Part shown: positions 34,836-46,337 of the stretch, in pieces
How positions within the stretch are numbered: the stretch's first letter is position 1
Layout of the letters: each line of letters opens with the position of its first letter
NCBI GenBank assembly: GCA_015179125.1
Contig: WHVA01000108.1
Location: forward strand, 186,001 to 250,000
Length of the DNA stretch: 64,000 nucleotides
From: Gautieria morchelliformis
Taxonomy: Eukaryota > Basidiomycota > Agaricomycetes > Gomphales > Gomphaceae
Direction of reading: 5' to 3'
The notes under the pieces: model-generated
Database searches by the model: none
What the model saw: only the letters and a program-made list of their open reading frames with translations
What the model was told of the DNA's origin: nothing
Made by a program: the position numbers and the translations under genes

Positions 34836-37800
34836 CTAGCGAAACAGGCCCCTCCCCCTCACACGTATAGCAGAGCTTGCTGAGGAATCTCCCCTCTGGC
34901 TGCTTCCATTGCATGCAGCCAGCTCCATGGCGGCTCCCATGTGGATGATGTGATCACGGTTGAGATGTGGCACACGTGGTCGCAAATGGGAAAGATGGCG
35001 GGCATCACGCATTTGACAAACATTCAGCACAATGTCATCAAGATCCCCGGTGTGGGTGGCCCTAGGGACTGTGTGATCTGTTAATTCACGTTCTTGAGTG
35101 ACACGTCGAGTGCCAGAGGCCTGGCACAGGTTGCGGGTGCAGTTGTGCTGGACATTGACGTTGCACAACAGGGCCTGTGAGTTGTGAAGGGCGCTCACCC
35201 TTGTAAGATGAGAGGGGAGAACATACCTGAGCTTCCAGAAGGGTATGTAGCTGTTCACCATCCCGACATAATCATGGCATGTTGTAAGGCGCAGTGGAGT
35301 GGTGGGCTGCCCAGTTTTCGACCAAGATGGCACTTGGTTGGGCACACGTGTCAGCTGCAGACCCTGCCACCCGCAGGACTTCAACGATTCGTCCCACCCT
35401 AGCGCGATCACTTGGGTTTTCACTCCCCTCGGCCCTGGGGAGAAAGATGACCCATGCCTTGGGGTCACACACATTGCCGTTCATGAGTGTGAGTGTCTTG
35501 AACACCTTGACGGTTGCGCTGTTTGCATCGCCAACAAGAACGGTGGTGGGGAAAATCCGGCCCGTGCGAGTGGACCTGTACATGACCGCTTGGGTCCCCA
35601 CGCAGACCACCGTGCCCACCGCGCCCGCCACGTGTGCTTAGGCAAGATGAACCACATTGGAGGCTGAGAGCCACGTACCGTGGGGCTGGTCCTGCACATG
35701 GGCAAGTCCTAGGTAGGAGGCTATGATGGTTCCCCTCGGAATCAGCGCCAAGGGTGCGTCCCCAACCTGCCGCCATGATGCTCCCACCTGAGGTCCTGCC
35801 GGCATGTGCTTCGAACTGCCCTTGTCAGACACCGCGAGCTGGGCCCCAGTTCGCCCTCCTGAGCACACAAACCCTCCGCTCATTAGGTGCCGGATGCGAT
35901 TGCCTTGCGCGAAGGCAATTGCAATGTCCCTTGATGGGGCGTGTCGGTTGGAATGGACACTCTTAGAGCGTATCACAGCATTGAAAGATTCAAATTGTTC
36001 AGTGGCAAAGAGAATCGGGGGCCCAAATTGGCGGATATGGTCAGTCAAATGCAAATCAATATGGAACTTAGGCTTGTTAAACCACCTCGGTGTCCATTGC
36101 GCCGTGCAATCCAGAAAATATTTCAGTGCAACATCTAATTCCACCTGCATGGTAATTAGTGGCAGTTTCCCACCAGCAACACTAGTGAGAACCAACCAAA
36201 TGATGATCAACATCTGGGATTACAGGTTGCCACACGAGGGGAATCAAACGCGCCAGAGCAACCCATGCCCCCATTGCCTCTGGAGGTATGAGATCGTATA
36301 GGACAAAAGGGGCCACCTGACAGAGGGCGCGGAAGTCTCGCCCTGTCAGGGAACCCGCCCACTGGACGAGTGTGTGGCCTGCCAAGGGGGACAAACCCAG
36401 ACCGCGGACATCGCAGCTGGACAGGCGCGATTCCAAGAGTGGCTGCTTCTTTGCCTTCCTGACCCGGTCGACTGCATCCCTCCAGAAGTATTTCACAAAG
36501 CCTAGCAATATCACATGCAAAATTTCCACTGGCATATCACAGTGGGGATCCAACCCTATTATCGCCATAGGTCAGTATCACATAGCGAGCAACCGAGGGT
36601 TCCTGCAAACGACACCTGCAATCCTCCACACAGGACTGTTGGTCTCTGCTGGCAACTGTTCAACTGCGTGATCGAGAGCCACCTGCTTCGCGCTCCTGCC
36701 AATATGTTTCTTGTAAGACAACTCAAGCCTTTTCAGGAAAAAATCCTGATAAGTGTCCTGGATCCCAGATGCCGTCTTAGCTTTGGTGATGCGCATCTGA
36801 TTCCTGACGGCCCTGGCTGCGTTGAAATAGGATGTCAAATATGCCTGGCTCTCCTCTTTGTTTCGTGGTGCGCCTTTCTGTCAATCGCATCAAGGCATCA
36901 GGAGACCTATAACATGCCCTTACGAAATGACCCACCATCATGAAGCGCTTAAGCTGCTCCACCATCTCTGCCATGCTCTCACCTGCCTTCTGACTCCTTG
37001 CGCGTCCCCCCAGTGGTCTCCCCCGCCCACCCCCATCTGAACTCTCAGCCGCACTACTCCCAGCCTCGGAACTCTCCATGGGCCTGTCCTCCCCGCCCCC
37101 TCCGTGTTTGGACGTCGAGCCCTCGCGGGCAGTCCCCACCACACCATCTGGCCTCGCATCTGAACCTTTCACCCAGCAGCAGCGACAGAAAAATTTTGCA
37201 AGGAGCCCACGGTGACAAGCCGACTCACTCCGCATTGGGTTGTCTCGTAGCAATGCCAGAACCCACACCAAAATGAGAACCATCTCCCTGTAGACGCAAT
37301 CCCAAGCCCAGATGCCCGCGGTTTGGCATGTCCTATCGCGGATCAATGAGCCACCTGGGTGCACACCTGCGAGTGCCCCACACATACCTCAGCTGCTGCA
37401 CAATCCCCTCAAGCATTTCCAAAGGCGGGGCCGTGTTGGACGTGCACAAGAAATGCACATTGTACTCCTTTTGAGCATGCTCACGCTCCAAACCCGCCGG
37501 TGTGAACAAGAAACTGTTATGTTTATTCCATTTTTTGACAAGTTCCCCGAGGTATCATCGCAGTAAAGCCATATAGGAAAACCCACCATGCGATGACCCC
37601 TGGCCCGCTCTCGCCACGGATTGCCCAACTTTGGATCAGTCCGTGTCCATGGCTCTCGTGCCCCCATGGGGGTCAGAAATGGACCTGAGATGTGTCCTTC
37701 AAGAGCCAGAGAGAGCCCAGAGGATAGCTAGTCACATACCTCCAATATCACAGGGCGACGGACAACCATAACGTCCATGTCCCTGACCGAACTCCACGAA

Positions 37801-39388
37801 ATTCAGCAAAATGTCGTCCACAGTGGCCGTAACCACCTCATATTCGAGGACAACCCACGCTCGCTGCCATGGATGGAGCCTCCAAGCCTTGGCACACACT
37901 ACCTGATCTCGAGTGTACCACCGAAACGGCATGACCACCGTGCGATCCTTCAACATCACAGGCTCCCACGTATAGAAATCCCGATCTCCCAGTCCTACCA
38001 TCGGTGTGAGAATCGAATCATCCACATCCCTGAGCCACCGTTGACCTTGCCTGGCTTCAGACAAACGCGGATGCGAGTCCTCTGGGTAGAAGTGATGGTC
38101 GTACATGCGGATTGGCCATTTCCTGGAGGTCATGTCAGCGATAGCTCACAAGGTCAAATCGACACACACCTGCGCAATTAACTGCGCCATATTATTGACA
38201 TAGTATGTATGCCCTAAGGCACCATTGTATTTGATGCTCTCAATGCCACATAGATGCTGCATGGATGTGTTGAGCGCCTTCATTGACCGCACCGAAGGGA
38301 CATCGTCGATCACATTGACTTTGAGCATCCACAGGAATATGTCTACCTGCCGCCTGGAAAATACGGACCTTGGTAAATGCATCAAAACATCCAGAGTACA
38401 GGACTATGACGCGCAGAGCTCAGCACACAGCAAGAGCCTCAGACCGAGCCAAATAAAGCGGTGGACTTACCACCTGATCTGGCCATGGATACCAGGGTTC
38501 ATTTTCTCTCAGCACTGTCCGTTGGCGGCGGCGATGTCTTCCTTGGGATGTCGTCCCTGAAACATACACACTATATCAGTATGATGACATGCTGTATTGA
38601 AGGTACATTATACCTTCAAGTTGATGTGATGACCCCCCAGAAGACTCGCTGGCGGTCTGGGATCTCTCGGCCTCACTATCATCAGAATCCTGTTCTGCAG
38701 GTACATCACACAAACCGAGATACTGATCAAGAGCTCTGCTCAACTCCAACACCGTACTCTCGCGCAACGATCGTTCTAGAAGGGTGTTGCTGCCGCTCGG
38801 GAGCCATGAAGGACCAGCTGCAACAGGACCTATTGCGAGTCCATCCGACACATTCTCACTCACGTCCTCCCAGCCATCATTTCCAGGCTCAGGAATATCA
38901 ACCCCCTGAAGCGAGGTCCACCCAGCGGGAGCGCTGTCCCAATGGCCAGGCAGGGCACCGCTATTTTGCAACCCAGTCGAGGACCCTCGGTACTGGACAT
39001 TATGCCGATGTCCTTGAGTGTCCTCGTGTACACGTGCTCGAGGGCCCGTATGCCACTGCGCATCTTGGCAAGCTTGACATTTCCAAAGGCCCTTGCCGTC
39101 GGGAAGCCAATCTCGTACCCGAGGTTATTGTCGATCTCAAGGCATGAAGGCGACAAACTTACAGTGGGGATCGCGGAAATTCACGCTGCCTTCTTGACAA
39201 GAAATTCGCCGCAAAAGGGCACAAGTGTCAGTGCCGGCTATGACGACGGGCTGCTCCATGAGGCGTACCTGTTGCTGCCCGCAAGAGCGTGTGGTCCATA
39301 CGCGTGTAATATGGCACGCCAGATGAGCGTGCCGCAGTGCTAGAATATTATTATGGAGAGTGCCTTGGTCTCGGCCTCCAGCCTGCAC
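34836..39388 (-). pseudogene. Decayed Agaricomycete-type transposase-like gene, multi-exon
   Basis: Read from the 5' side: an N-terminal piece (VRLMEQPVVIAGTDTCALLR, about 39270), an acidic linker (about 38900-38600), DDVPSVRSMKALNTSMQHL (about 38310), WPIRMYDHHFYPEDSHPRL (about 38115), MVGFPIWLYCDDTSGN (about 37590-37540), DNPMRSESACHRGLLAKFFC (about 37240), EILHVILLGFVKYFWRDAV (about 36520), WTPRWFNKPKFHIDLHL (about 36090), SVHSNRHAPSRDIAIAFAQG (about 35950) and a C-terminal domain with VNVQHNC (about 35160). I associate this series with a transposase-like family abundant in Agaricomycetes; the superfamily is not settled for me. A single missing A in the run 37531-37536 throws the frame, so the copy is probably dead. 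TIRs were not found. Confidence 0.7.
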
Positions 39389-39654
39389 TGGAGCTGTCTT
39401 GGGGTTTCGACCTCAGGCATCGATCACACGATAAGCTGAGCCTGTGCTGGCATCGTGCCGAGGCCGCAGGACCTGACTCGGCGTGACCCATCTCTACTCA
39501 GAGACGCTGAGTCTGAGCGCCTGCCTGCGCCGGGCTTATCCCTCGGCTTTGACACTGGGCTTTGACCGAGCTCAAGCGGGACTCAATTTCAGTTTCACAT
39601 GGGGCATCTGAAACCGCAGCTTATACGGAGGATAACCTAACGTCTGGCTGTGTA
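39389..39654. other. Spacer upstream of the transposase relic
   Basis: Non-coding, GC-rich; probably promoter or terminal sequence of the DNA element at 34.8-39.4 kb. No terminal inverted repeat could be matched. Confidence 0.4.
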
Positions 39655-39729
39655 GATGCGGGTGACGACGGTTTCTCCCACGACCCACGTGACCCGCACA
39701 CGCCGTCCTCCCGGTGAATTCTGCCCTGC
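39655..39729 (+). repeat. 1.6-kb repeat copy 2, left fragment
   Basis: Matches 23465-23530 (acggtttctccc, gacccacgtga, ggtgaattc). The match stops at cctgc, the duplicated target of the Gypsy insertion, and resumes at 47243. Confidence 0.85.
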
Positions 39730-40290
39730 TGTAAGGACCCGGCCTTTGGCCGGCTACTTACCGGTAGAACCTTCTTCCGAGCCCGAGCCTTGTGATATTC
39801 ATGCCCGAGTACATATGATACTTATCCGTGCCCGAGCCCGATCCCGAGCTTGAACTCATATCCGACCTTGATCCCATGCCCGTATCCCCTTAGTTACTGA
39901 TTCCGCTCCATCACGCATCATTCGTATATTACCTCGCCCTGACCTCGGTCTCCTGACCCCGCCCTGACCTCCACTAATCTGTTCGCCCCTGACTTGCACC
40001 TCGTCCGTATATAACCCCCTTGTATGCATTCCTACTCCTTAGTCTGAAAATCAACTATCGTGTCCCTTCGATCCCTAGCTAGTTTCTACGCCTCGCCTCT
40101 TAAGCTAGAACCTCGCCTCTTATTCGTTTACCTCTGAAGTTGGGACTCGTGCGTAGGGTCGGCGCAGCACATAAGCTGAAGCCAAGTCCCTCTCCGACCT
40201 CCCCATCCAAACCTCGCCCTGTAACCTCGGACCTTGACTCGGGTTTCGTCCCCGACCTCGGTCAACCTTACGACGGATCGTATCGTAACA
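39730..40290 (+). repeat. 5' LTR of the Gypsy element
   Basis: Begins TGTAAGGACC, ends GTATCGTAACA. It contains the TATA box and inferred transcription start, which divide it into U3 (39730-40040) and R-U5 (40041-40290). Confidence 0.95.
40008..40051 (+). promoter_or_regulatory. Gypsy LTR promoter: TATA box and inferred RNA start
   Basis: TATATAA at 40008-40014 lies 33 nt upstream of AGTCTGAAAAT (40041-40051). That 11-mer is the exact complement of the primer-binding site at 40293-40303, which places the RNA 5' end at about 40041. The same pair recurs in the 3' LTR at 46955 and 46988. Confidence 0.75.
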
Positions 40291-40292
40291 GT

Positions 40293-40303
40293 ATTTTCAG
40301 ACT
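40293..40303 (+). promoter_or_regulatory. Primer-binding site of self-priming type
   Basis: ATTTTCAGACT starts 2 nt after the 5' LTR and is complementary over all 11 nt to the inferred first bases of the element's own RNA (40041-40051). I see no match to a tRNA 3' end. This is the arrangement of Tf1/sushi-type elements, which prime minus-strand DNA synthesis with a fragment of their own transcript. Confidence 0.78.
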
Positions 40304-40333
40304 GCTTACACCCTACGTATCCCTTTTTTCACG

Positions 40334-41566
40334 ATGTCCATGATAACTCGTTCTCGCACCCTTCGGGGTATCTCAGAACGGCGACGTTTCTCGGAAGCCC
40401 CCGATGACTCACCCCCGTCCCCGGGGATACCCCTCGCAGACCCCGCCGAGCCTAGTAACAAAGGCAAAGGTAGGGCTAACCTCGGTGACCCTTCAGGTGA
40501 TCCAGGTGATGGCTCTAGAAGTTCTGACAACGATCGGGACCTCCCCAACCTTCCGCCCGAGGACCTCGGTGACCTCGAGGACAACGAGCTTATGCGTCGA
40601 GTGTTCATCAAACTCGCGAAACCTCGCGAATCCGAAGCACGAGCCAAGGTCAAGGACCCGGATAGTTATGACGGTACTGACCAAGCCAAGCTTCGCACTT
40701 TCTTCCTTCAATGTGTACTCAACTTCAGAGATCGCCCCACCGCGTTCAAGACTGGGGCCTCGAAGGTGCAGTATGCTATTTCTTACCTGTCCGGCTCGGC
40801 TCTGCAATATTTCGAGCCGGCGATCCTCGGCGAAGTCCAACCCGAGCCAGATTGGCTCGAGGACTGGGACAGCTTCAAGGCCGAGCTCGAGCTTAACTTC
40901 GGCCCATACGACAACGCGGCCCAAGCCGAGATTGACCTCGAGAAGATCGTTATGAAAGAGCACCACAAGGCCGCGCGATTCTTTATCGATTTCGCCCGAG
41001 CTTCGACTCGGACTCAGTGGAACGACGCGGCCCTCCGACACTTTGCCTACAAGGGCTTGGCCAAACGGATCAAGGACGACTTACTTCACTTCCCTCGATT
41101 CCGCAGCCTCGCCGAGCTTAGGAACTTCGCGCTGGAATGCGATAGCCGTTACTGGGAGCGAAAGGAATACGACGCCATGATCAATGGTCGTAGCTCCCAG
41201 CCTGCACGCACCACTAATCAGTCCAGTAGCAATGCCACTAACAACCACCAGTCTTCCAGTGGTTCCAATAACAATAAGAACCGCAACAAGACTAACAACA
41301 GCGGCAAGGGTTCCAACAACAACAACTCTTCGAACAACAAGAGCCAGCCCGACATTTCGAGCAAACTCGGGAAGGATGGCAAACTGCTTCCCGAGGAGCG
41401 CCAACGCCGGGTCGACCAAGGACTTTGTCTGCTTTGCGGCACCAAAGGTCACGTCGTCAAGGACTGCCCGAAGAACAAGTCTACCAATAGTAGCGGTTCT
41501 AAAGGTCGGGCAACGAAGACCCCTAACGAGGGGACTTCAGCCTCCATTACGGAGGTGAAAAAATAG
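40334..41566 (+). CDS. gag: Gypsy Gag, 410 aa
   Basis: Structural protein that packages element RNA into virus-like particles. ATG at 40334 is the first after the LTR. A retrotransposon gag (capsid-like) domain occupies about residues 90-250 (ALQYFEPAILGEV, RFFIDFARASTRTQWNDAAL), followed by an Asn/Ser-rich linker and one CX2CX4HX4C zinc knuckle at residues 365-378 (CLLCGTKGHVVKDC). The frame is intact and ends in TAG at 41564-41566, directly after the six-A run where the pol frame (-1) begins. Confidence 0.92.
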   Translation: MSMITRSRTLRGISERRRFSEAPDDSPPSPGIPLADPAEPSNKGKGRANLGDPSGDPGDGSRSSDNDRDLPNLPPEDLGDLEDNELMRRVFIKLAKPRESEARAKVKDPDSYDGTDQAKLRTFFLQCVLNFRDRPTAFKTGASKVQYAISYLSGSALQYFEPAILGEVQPEPDWLEDWDSFKAELELNFGPYDNAAQAEIDLEKIVMKEHHKAARFFIDFARASTRTQWNDAALRHFAYKGLAKRIKDDLLHFPRFRSLAELRNFALECDSRYWERKEYDAMINGRSSQPARTTNQSSSNATNNHQSSSGSNNNKNRNKTNNSGKGSNNNNSSNNKSQPDISSKLGKDGKLLPEERQRRVDQGLCLLCGTKGHVVKDCPKNKSTNSSGSKGRATKTPNEGTSASITEVKK

Positions 41567-41618
41567 GTAGCAACCTCGGAACCACACGATCCGAGGATTG
41601 CGGTAACCTCACCCGTGT
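41558..41618 (+). promoter_or_regulatory. Candidate -1 frameshift signal at the gag-pol border
   Basis: The last gag codons are GTG AAA AAA TAG; the six A are at 41558-41563. Pol is open in the -1 frame from 41563 on. Ten nt after the A run a 6-bp GC-rich stem (41574-41579 with 41591-41596) can form. Five loop bases (ACACG, 41584-41588) can pair with CGTGT at 41614-41618, giving an H-type pseudoknot. The slip heptamer is GAAAAAA, not a canonical X XXY YYZ. Confidence 0.55.
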
Positions 41619-44600
41619 GCTCAGACTCAGCGCCGCTTCTCATTCATTGTCCAAAGATTCCCTTAATGTAGATCTAACCTCGCCTTCGCTGCCCAACGTC
41701 GCTTTTGTTGCATTAGTTGACTGCGGGTCCTCAGACTGTTTTATTGAATCCAGATTTGTCCAGAAGTACTCCATGCCTGCTTATCCTGTCTCTCCTATAC
41801 CCTTGAAACTATTTGACGGTAGTACTAACACTACCATTACCCAAGCTCTAGACCTCTGCATTTGCTTTCCGACCGGCGAACAACAATGGGTTACCTTCTA
41901 CGTAACCTCGCTCGACTCAAGTTGCTCGATGGTACTTGGCCACAACTGGCTCACCCGCTACAATCCGTCGATTGACTGGGTATTGGGCAGTAGTACTTTC
42001 AAGACCATCGACCTAACAACGACTCCAGCGACCCCGGCGACGTCAGCCCGCTCAGCTTCGGCTACGACTTCGACCTCGCCTACGGCATCTTCGCCCCCGC
42101 CTCCGACCTCGCTTCCGAAGTTGCAAGCACCCCTCGTTTCCCTAATCAATGCACCCGCTTTCATGCGCGCATCTAGATTGGAAGGGTCCGAAGTGTTTCA
42201 GCTCAATTTGGCTTCGCCTGAGCTCCTCGCCAGAGGGGCAACATCGGGAGGAAGCTCTTCCGAGCTTCCTGAGAACATTAAGAAACATGTTCCTGAAGAA
42301 TACCACGAATTTGCAGATGTGTTCAGCAAAGCACGCGCTGACACTCTAGCTCCCCACCGACCTCACGATATCAAAATCAACCTCGAAGAAGGGACCTCGC
42401 CACCAATCGGTCCCATCTACTCTCTCTCAGCTTCCGAACTCAAAGCACTTCGCGAGTTCATCGACGAGCATTTAAACATCGGTTTCATCCGACCTTCACG
42501 CTCGCCTCATGGTGCACCGGTATTGTTCGTTCGCAAAAAAGATGGCTCACTTCGGTTGTGTGTCGACTTCCGAGGTTTGAACAAAATCTCAAAAAAAGAT
42601 CGGTATCCATTGCCATTGATTGCTGACTTACTTGATGCTCCAAAGAATGCTCGCATCTATACGAAAATTGACCTTCGTCACGCTTACCACCTCGTACGGG
42701 TGGCCGAGGGTGACGAATGGAAAACCGCCTTCAGGACTCGCTATGGGTCTTTTGAATGGTTGGTTATGCCATTTGGTCTCACTAATGGCCCTGCTGCCTT
42801 CCAGAGATTCATGAACGAGGTGTTCGCCGACCTTTTGGACGTTTGTGTGGTGGTATACTTGGATGACATTCTAATCTACTCCAGTGACCCCTCCAAACAT
42901 GTTGAACATGTCAAGGAAGTCTTGCGACGACTACGACTCAACAACCTCTTCGCCAAAGAAGACAAATGCGAGTTCCATCGCGACTCGGTTGAATTCCTCG
43001 GCTACATACTCTCTCCCGAGGGCCTCACTATGGCGGATGACAAGGTAAAGGTCATTCAAGACTGGCCTGAACCTCGCAAAGTTCGCGACATCCAATCCTT
43101 CCTCGGCTTCGCCAACTTCTACCGACGTTTCATTCACAACTACTCCGACATCACCATTCCTCTCACCCGACTTACCCGCAAGGGTACCCCTTGGAATTTT
43201 TCCGAGGATTGTCGACGGGCTTTCAACCTGTTGAAGAGGGCGTTCACTACCGCCCTATCCTTACTCACTGGATTCCTGACCTTCCACTGATCGTAGAGAC
43301 TGATGCATCAGATTATGCCTTAGCGGCAATCTTATCACTACGAACCTCGGAAGGCGAACTTCATCCCGTCGCTTTCCACTCCCGCACATTCACCTCTACC
43401 GAGCTCAACTACGATGTTCACGACAAGGAGCTCCTCGCCATTTTTGAAGCCTTTCAACGCTGGCGACACTACCTAGAGGGCTCAGGCGAACCAGTTGACG
43501 TTATCACCGATCACAAGAACCTCGAATACTTTTCAACTACGAAGCTCTTGACCCGTCGACAAGCTCGGTGGTCGGAATACCTTTCCCAGTTCAACCTCGT
43601 CATACGCTTCCGACCAGGTCGCCTCGGAACGAAGCCTGACTCTCTCACTAGACGATGGGACGTCTACCTTAAAGAGGGGAATAGCGACTATGCCACCATA
43701 AACCCGCAGAACCTACGGCCAGTGTTTACTCAGCACCAGCTGGCATCGTCCCTTAGAGCTACTAACCTCGCTCCCATCGTACTCCGAGCCGCTTCACTGC
43801 TTGATACCGAGCAGATCCGAGCTGACATACTGGCAAACCTCCCCTCGGACCCCATAGCCAAGTCGCACCTCGGCTTGGTTAATGACCCGAGGTGGACCAC
43901 AGACCCCGAGGGATTTCTCAAACTTGACAACCGAACCTATGTTCCAGCGGCCCAAGACCTTCGACTTCGCATCCTGCAATACAAGCACGATCACATTCTC
44001 TCGGGACACTTCAGGGTCAACAAAACCTTGGAGCTGATCCGACGAGACTATACTTGGCCAGGGATTAGATCCTTTGTCAAGGAGTATTGCAAGACGTGTA
44101 CCACTTGTATGCGAAGCAAGCCGCAACGTCACAAACCCTATGGTCTCCTCAAACAACTTCCTGTTCCCGAGAAACCTTGGAATTCCATATCTATGGATTT
44201 CATTGAGCAACTCCCCCCTTCATCCGAGTTCACCTCCATCCTAGTGATTGTTGACCGCTTCACTAAGCAGGTTATCTTCATTCCAACCACAGACAAGATA
44301 ACCTCGCAAGAGCTCGCTCACCTCTTCGTTCTTCATGTCTTTTCAAAGCATGGAGTCCCCTCGCACGTCACCTCGGACAGGGGTTCCGAGTTTGTTTCGC
44401 ACTTCTGGCGTTCCCTAGGGAAAGCTTTGGACATGCGGTTGCATTTCACCTCGGGATATCATCCCGAGGGTGACGGTCAGACCGAGCGTGCTAACCAAAC
44501 TTTGGAACAGTACCTCAGGATCTATTGCAACTATCAGCAGTCCAATTGGGCTTCGCTCCTTCCCCTAGCCGAGTTCGCCTACAACAACGCGCCTAGCGCA

Positions 44601-45275
44601 ACCACCGGCGTCTCCCCATTCTTTGCCAATAAAGGCTACCATCCGAACCTCGCAGTTCACCCCGAGCGCGACCTCGCCTCGGCACGAGCCCGAGACTTCG
44701 TGGTTGACCTGGACGAGCTTCACCAAGAACTTCGCCACGCCATCCTCGAGGCTCAGAAAACTTACCAAGCCTCGGCCAATGTTCATCGCAAGCCCGCTCC
44801 TGATTTCCAAGTAGGATCCCTCGCCTTTGTGAAGGCACAGTACTTTCGAACAACTCGGCCTACCAAGAAGCTCGCCGAGAAGTTCTTGGGTCCTTTTGAA
44901 ATCATTTCCCGAGCGGGTACTCACTCCTTCACCCTTCGACTTCCAGAACACATGCATTCAGTCCATCCGGTCTTCCACGTATCTATGCTCGAACCAGCCT
45001 CGCCCAACACCATACCAAACCGAGTTCAGCCGCCTCCGCCCCCAGTCGTTATCGACGGCGAACCCGAGTTCGAGGTTTCCGAAATCCTCGACTCGAAGAT
45101 CGATAATAGACGCAAGAGCTGCAAATTACTCTACCTTGTTAGGTGGACTGGTTACGAAGGTACCGACGAAGAAACCTCGTGGATCCTCGCTTCCGAGCTT
45201 GATCATGCCTCGGAGCTGGTCACGGATTTCCATGACTCTTACCCGGGCAAGCCCGGCCCCTTGACTGCTCTATGA
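41563..45275 (+). pseudogene. pol: Gypsy Pol: protease, RT, RNase H, integrase, chromodomain (one frameshift)
   Basis: The polyprotein makes and integrates element DNA. The protease motif is VDCGSSDCF (about 41710), a DCG variant of D(S/T)G that the second copy shares. RT has IYTKIDLRHAYH (about 42655) and catalytic YLDD (about 42858). RNase H acidic residues lie in ETDASDYAL, DKELLAIFEAF and DVITDHKNL. Integrase has the HHCC finger ending CTTCMRSK (about 44100) and the triad in ISMDFIEQL, TSDRGSEF and DGQTERANQ. A chromodomain (EVSEILDSK, YLVRWTGYEG) closes the protein, as in chromoviruses. One nucleotide is missing at about 43251-43256, between RT and RNase H: the first frame ends at 43288 and the rest continues from about 43250 in another frame. 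The minus-strand copy at 61050 lacks this lesion. Confidence 0.92.
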
Positions 45276-45379
45276 TCGTTTTCCCTGTTAATCCCCATGA
45301 CCCCGGTAGTTAGATGACAAAAAACCCTTCAAAACAAAATCGATAAAATCCAAGCAAAGTCTATTATTCCATTTACTAG
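45276..45379. other. Short spacer between pol and the antisense gene
   Basis: AT-rich, non-coding. It would hold the 3' untranslated end of both the sense pol and the antisense transcript. Confidence 0.5.
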
Positions 45380-46337
45380 TTATTCCACCATCCTCATATC
45401 CTCTCCCTCGCTCTCCTCGCTCCCCTCGCCTGACTCCTCCTCATTACTGCTACTACTTCGCTCCACCAGACCCCCATGTCCCCCATAATCCGCCAAGTCT
45501 CTCGCCCCCTGCATCCGCTTCAAATAATTCCGCCTCCTCCTTATCCTCATGAACTCCACATCCGCCCTGTTCATCCTGTCATTCGCAGCCCTAAACTCCC
45601 CCAGCAACTCGCACACCCTCTCCCCAACCTCACCAACTTTTTGCCCCACATCCCTCACAGCCGCTATCAACTCCCTCATCTCCGCACTCCGCTCCGATCT
45701 TTTCGTCCTCTTGTCCTTCTTCGCCCTCCGACCTTCCACCTCGGTTTCCTCCACCTCGGTTTCCTTTCCCTCATTCTGCCTCGCCCCTTCTGTTTCCTTT
45801 CCCTTCCCCTCGCTCAGCCTCGCTTCCATCCTCTCCACCCTCGTCTCAAGGTTACGCTCGACCCAATCGCTCGAGTCGTTGTCATCATCATCCACCTCGT
45901 CTCGAACCTTGGCCCCTTTCCTCGGCCTCGGTTCACCCTCGGCCTCCTCGCTCCTCGCTCGCTTCTTGCTCGCTACACCCACCTGACCTTTCCCTGGGGT
46001 CGCCTTGCTGCGGCGACCTTGGGCGATGCTACAGCCCAAGGAACGGGTCCTGCACCACACGCAAGCACCCTGGTCGGCGAGGCCGAAGTCGAGACTAACG
46101 GCCCGAAGGCACGTATAGTCGCGCTCTTCGCAGCGCGCGCACCTCGCCTCGGCCTTGGTCGCGAGCTGCCACTCGCGGGGTCCCCCGTCGGCGAGCTTGT
46201 ACCCGTATAGGGACAAGTCAGTCGGGTGGTATGAAAACAACATGCGCTTATACTGTACAAATCAGCAGCGTCCATGACCAGCCAACAACGGTACTCACCT
46301 TTTTTCCATTCGGCCCTTCCTGCCACGGCTGCCGCAT
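45380..46337 (-). CDS. Antisense accessory gene of the Gypsy element, Zn2Cys6-like, about 303 aa
   Basis: Lies wholly inside the Gypsy element, between pol and the 3' LTR, on the opposite strand. A 46-nt intron (46253-46298, GTGAGT...ACAG) joins a short first exon, started here at ATG 46337, to a 287-codon open second exon. Counting from the ATG at 46243, cysteines at 35, 38, 45, 61, 64 and 71 give CX2CX6C-X15-CX2CX6C, the fungal binuclear zinc-cluster spacing with a long linker. Then come a basic stretch (KKRARSEEAEGEPRPRKG), an acidic patch and a long charged, probably coiled-coil segment (ERNLETRVERMEARL to the C-terminus). A longer N-terminus from ATG 46504 would need one extra nucleotide in exon 1. 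DNA binding and control of the element or host are inferences; no function is known to me. Confidence 0.72.

Noticed and set aside
45476..46210. 244-codon plus-strand ORF between Gypsy pol and the 3' LTR
   Set aside because: It is Pro/Leu/Ser-rich and lies exactly opposite the antisense gene. The minus strand has the ordered cysteine motif, a proper intron and an in-frame upstream exon, so the plus ORF is its shadow.
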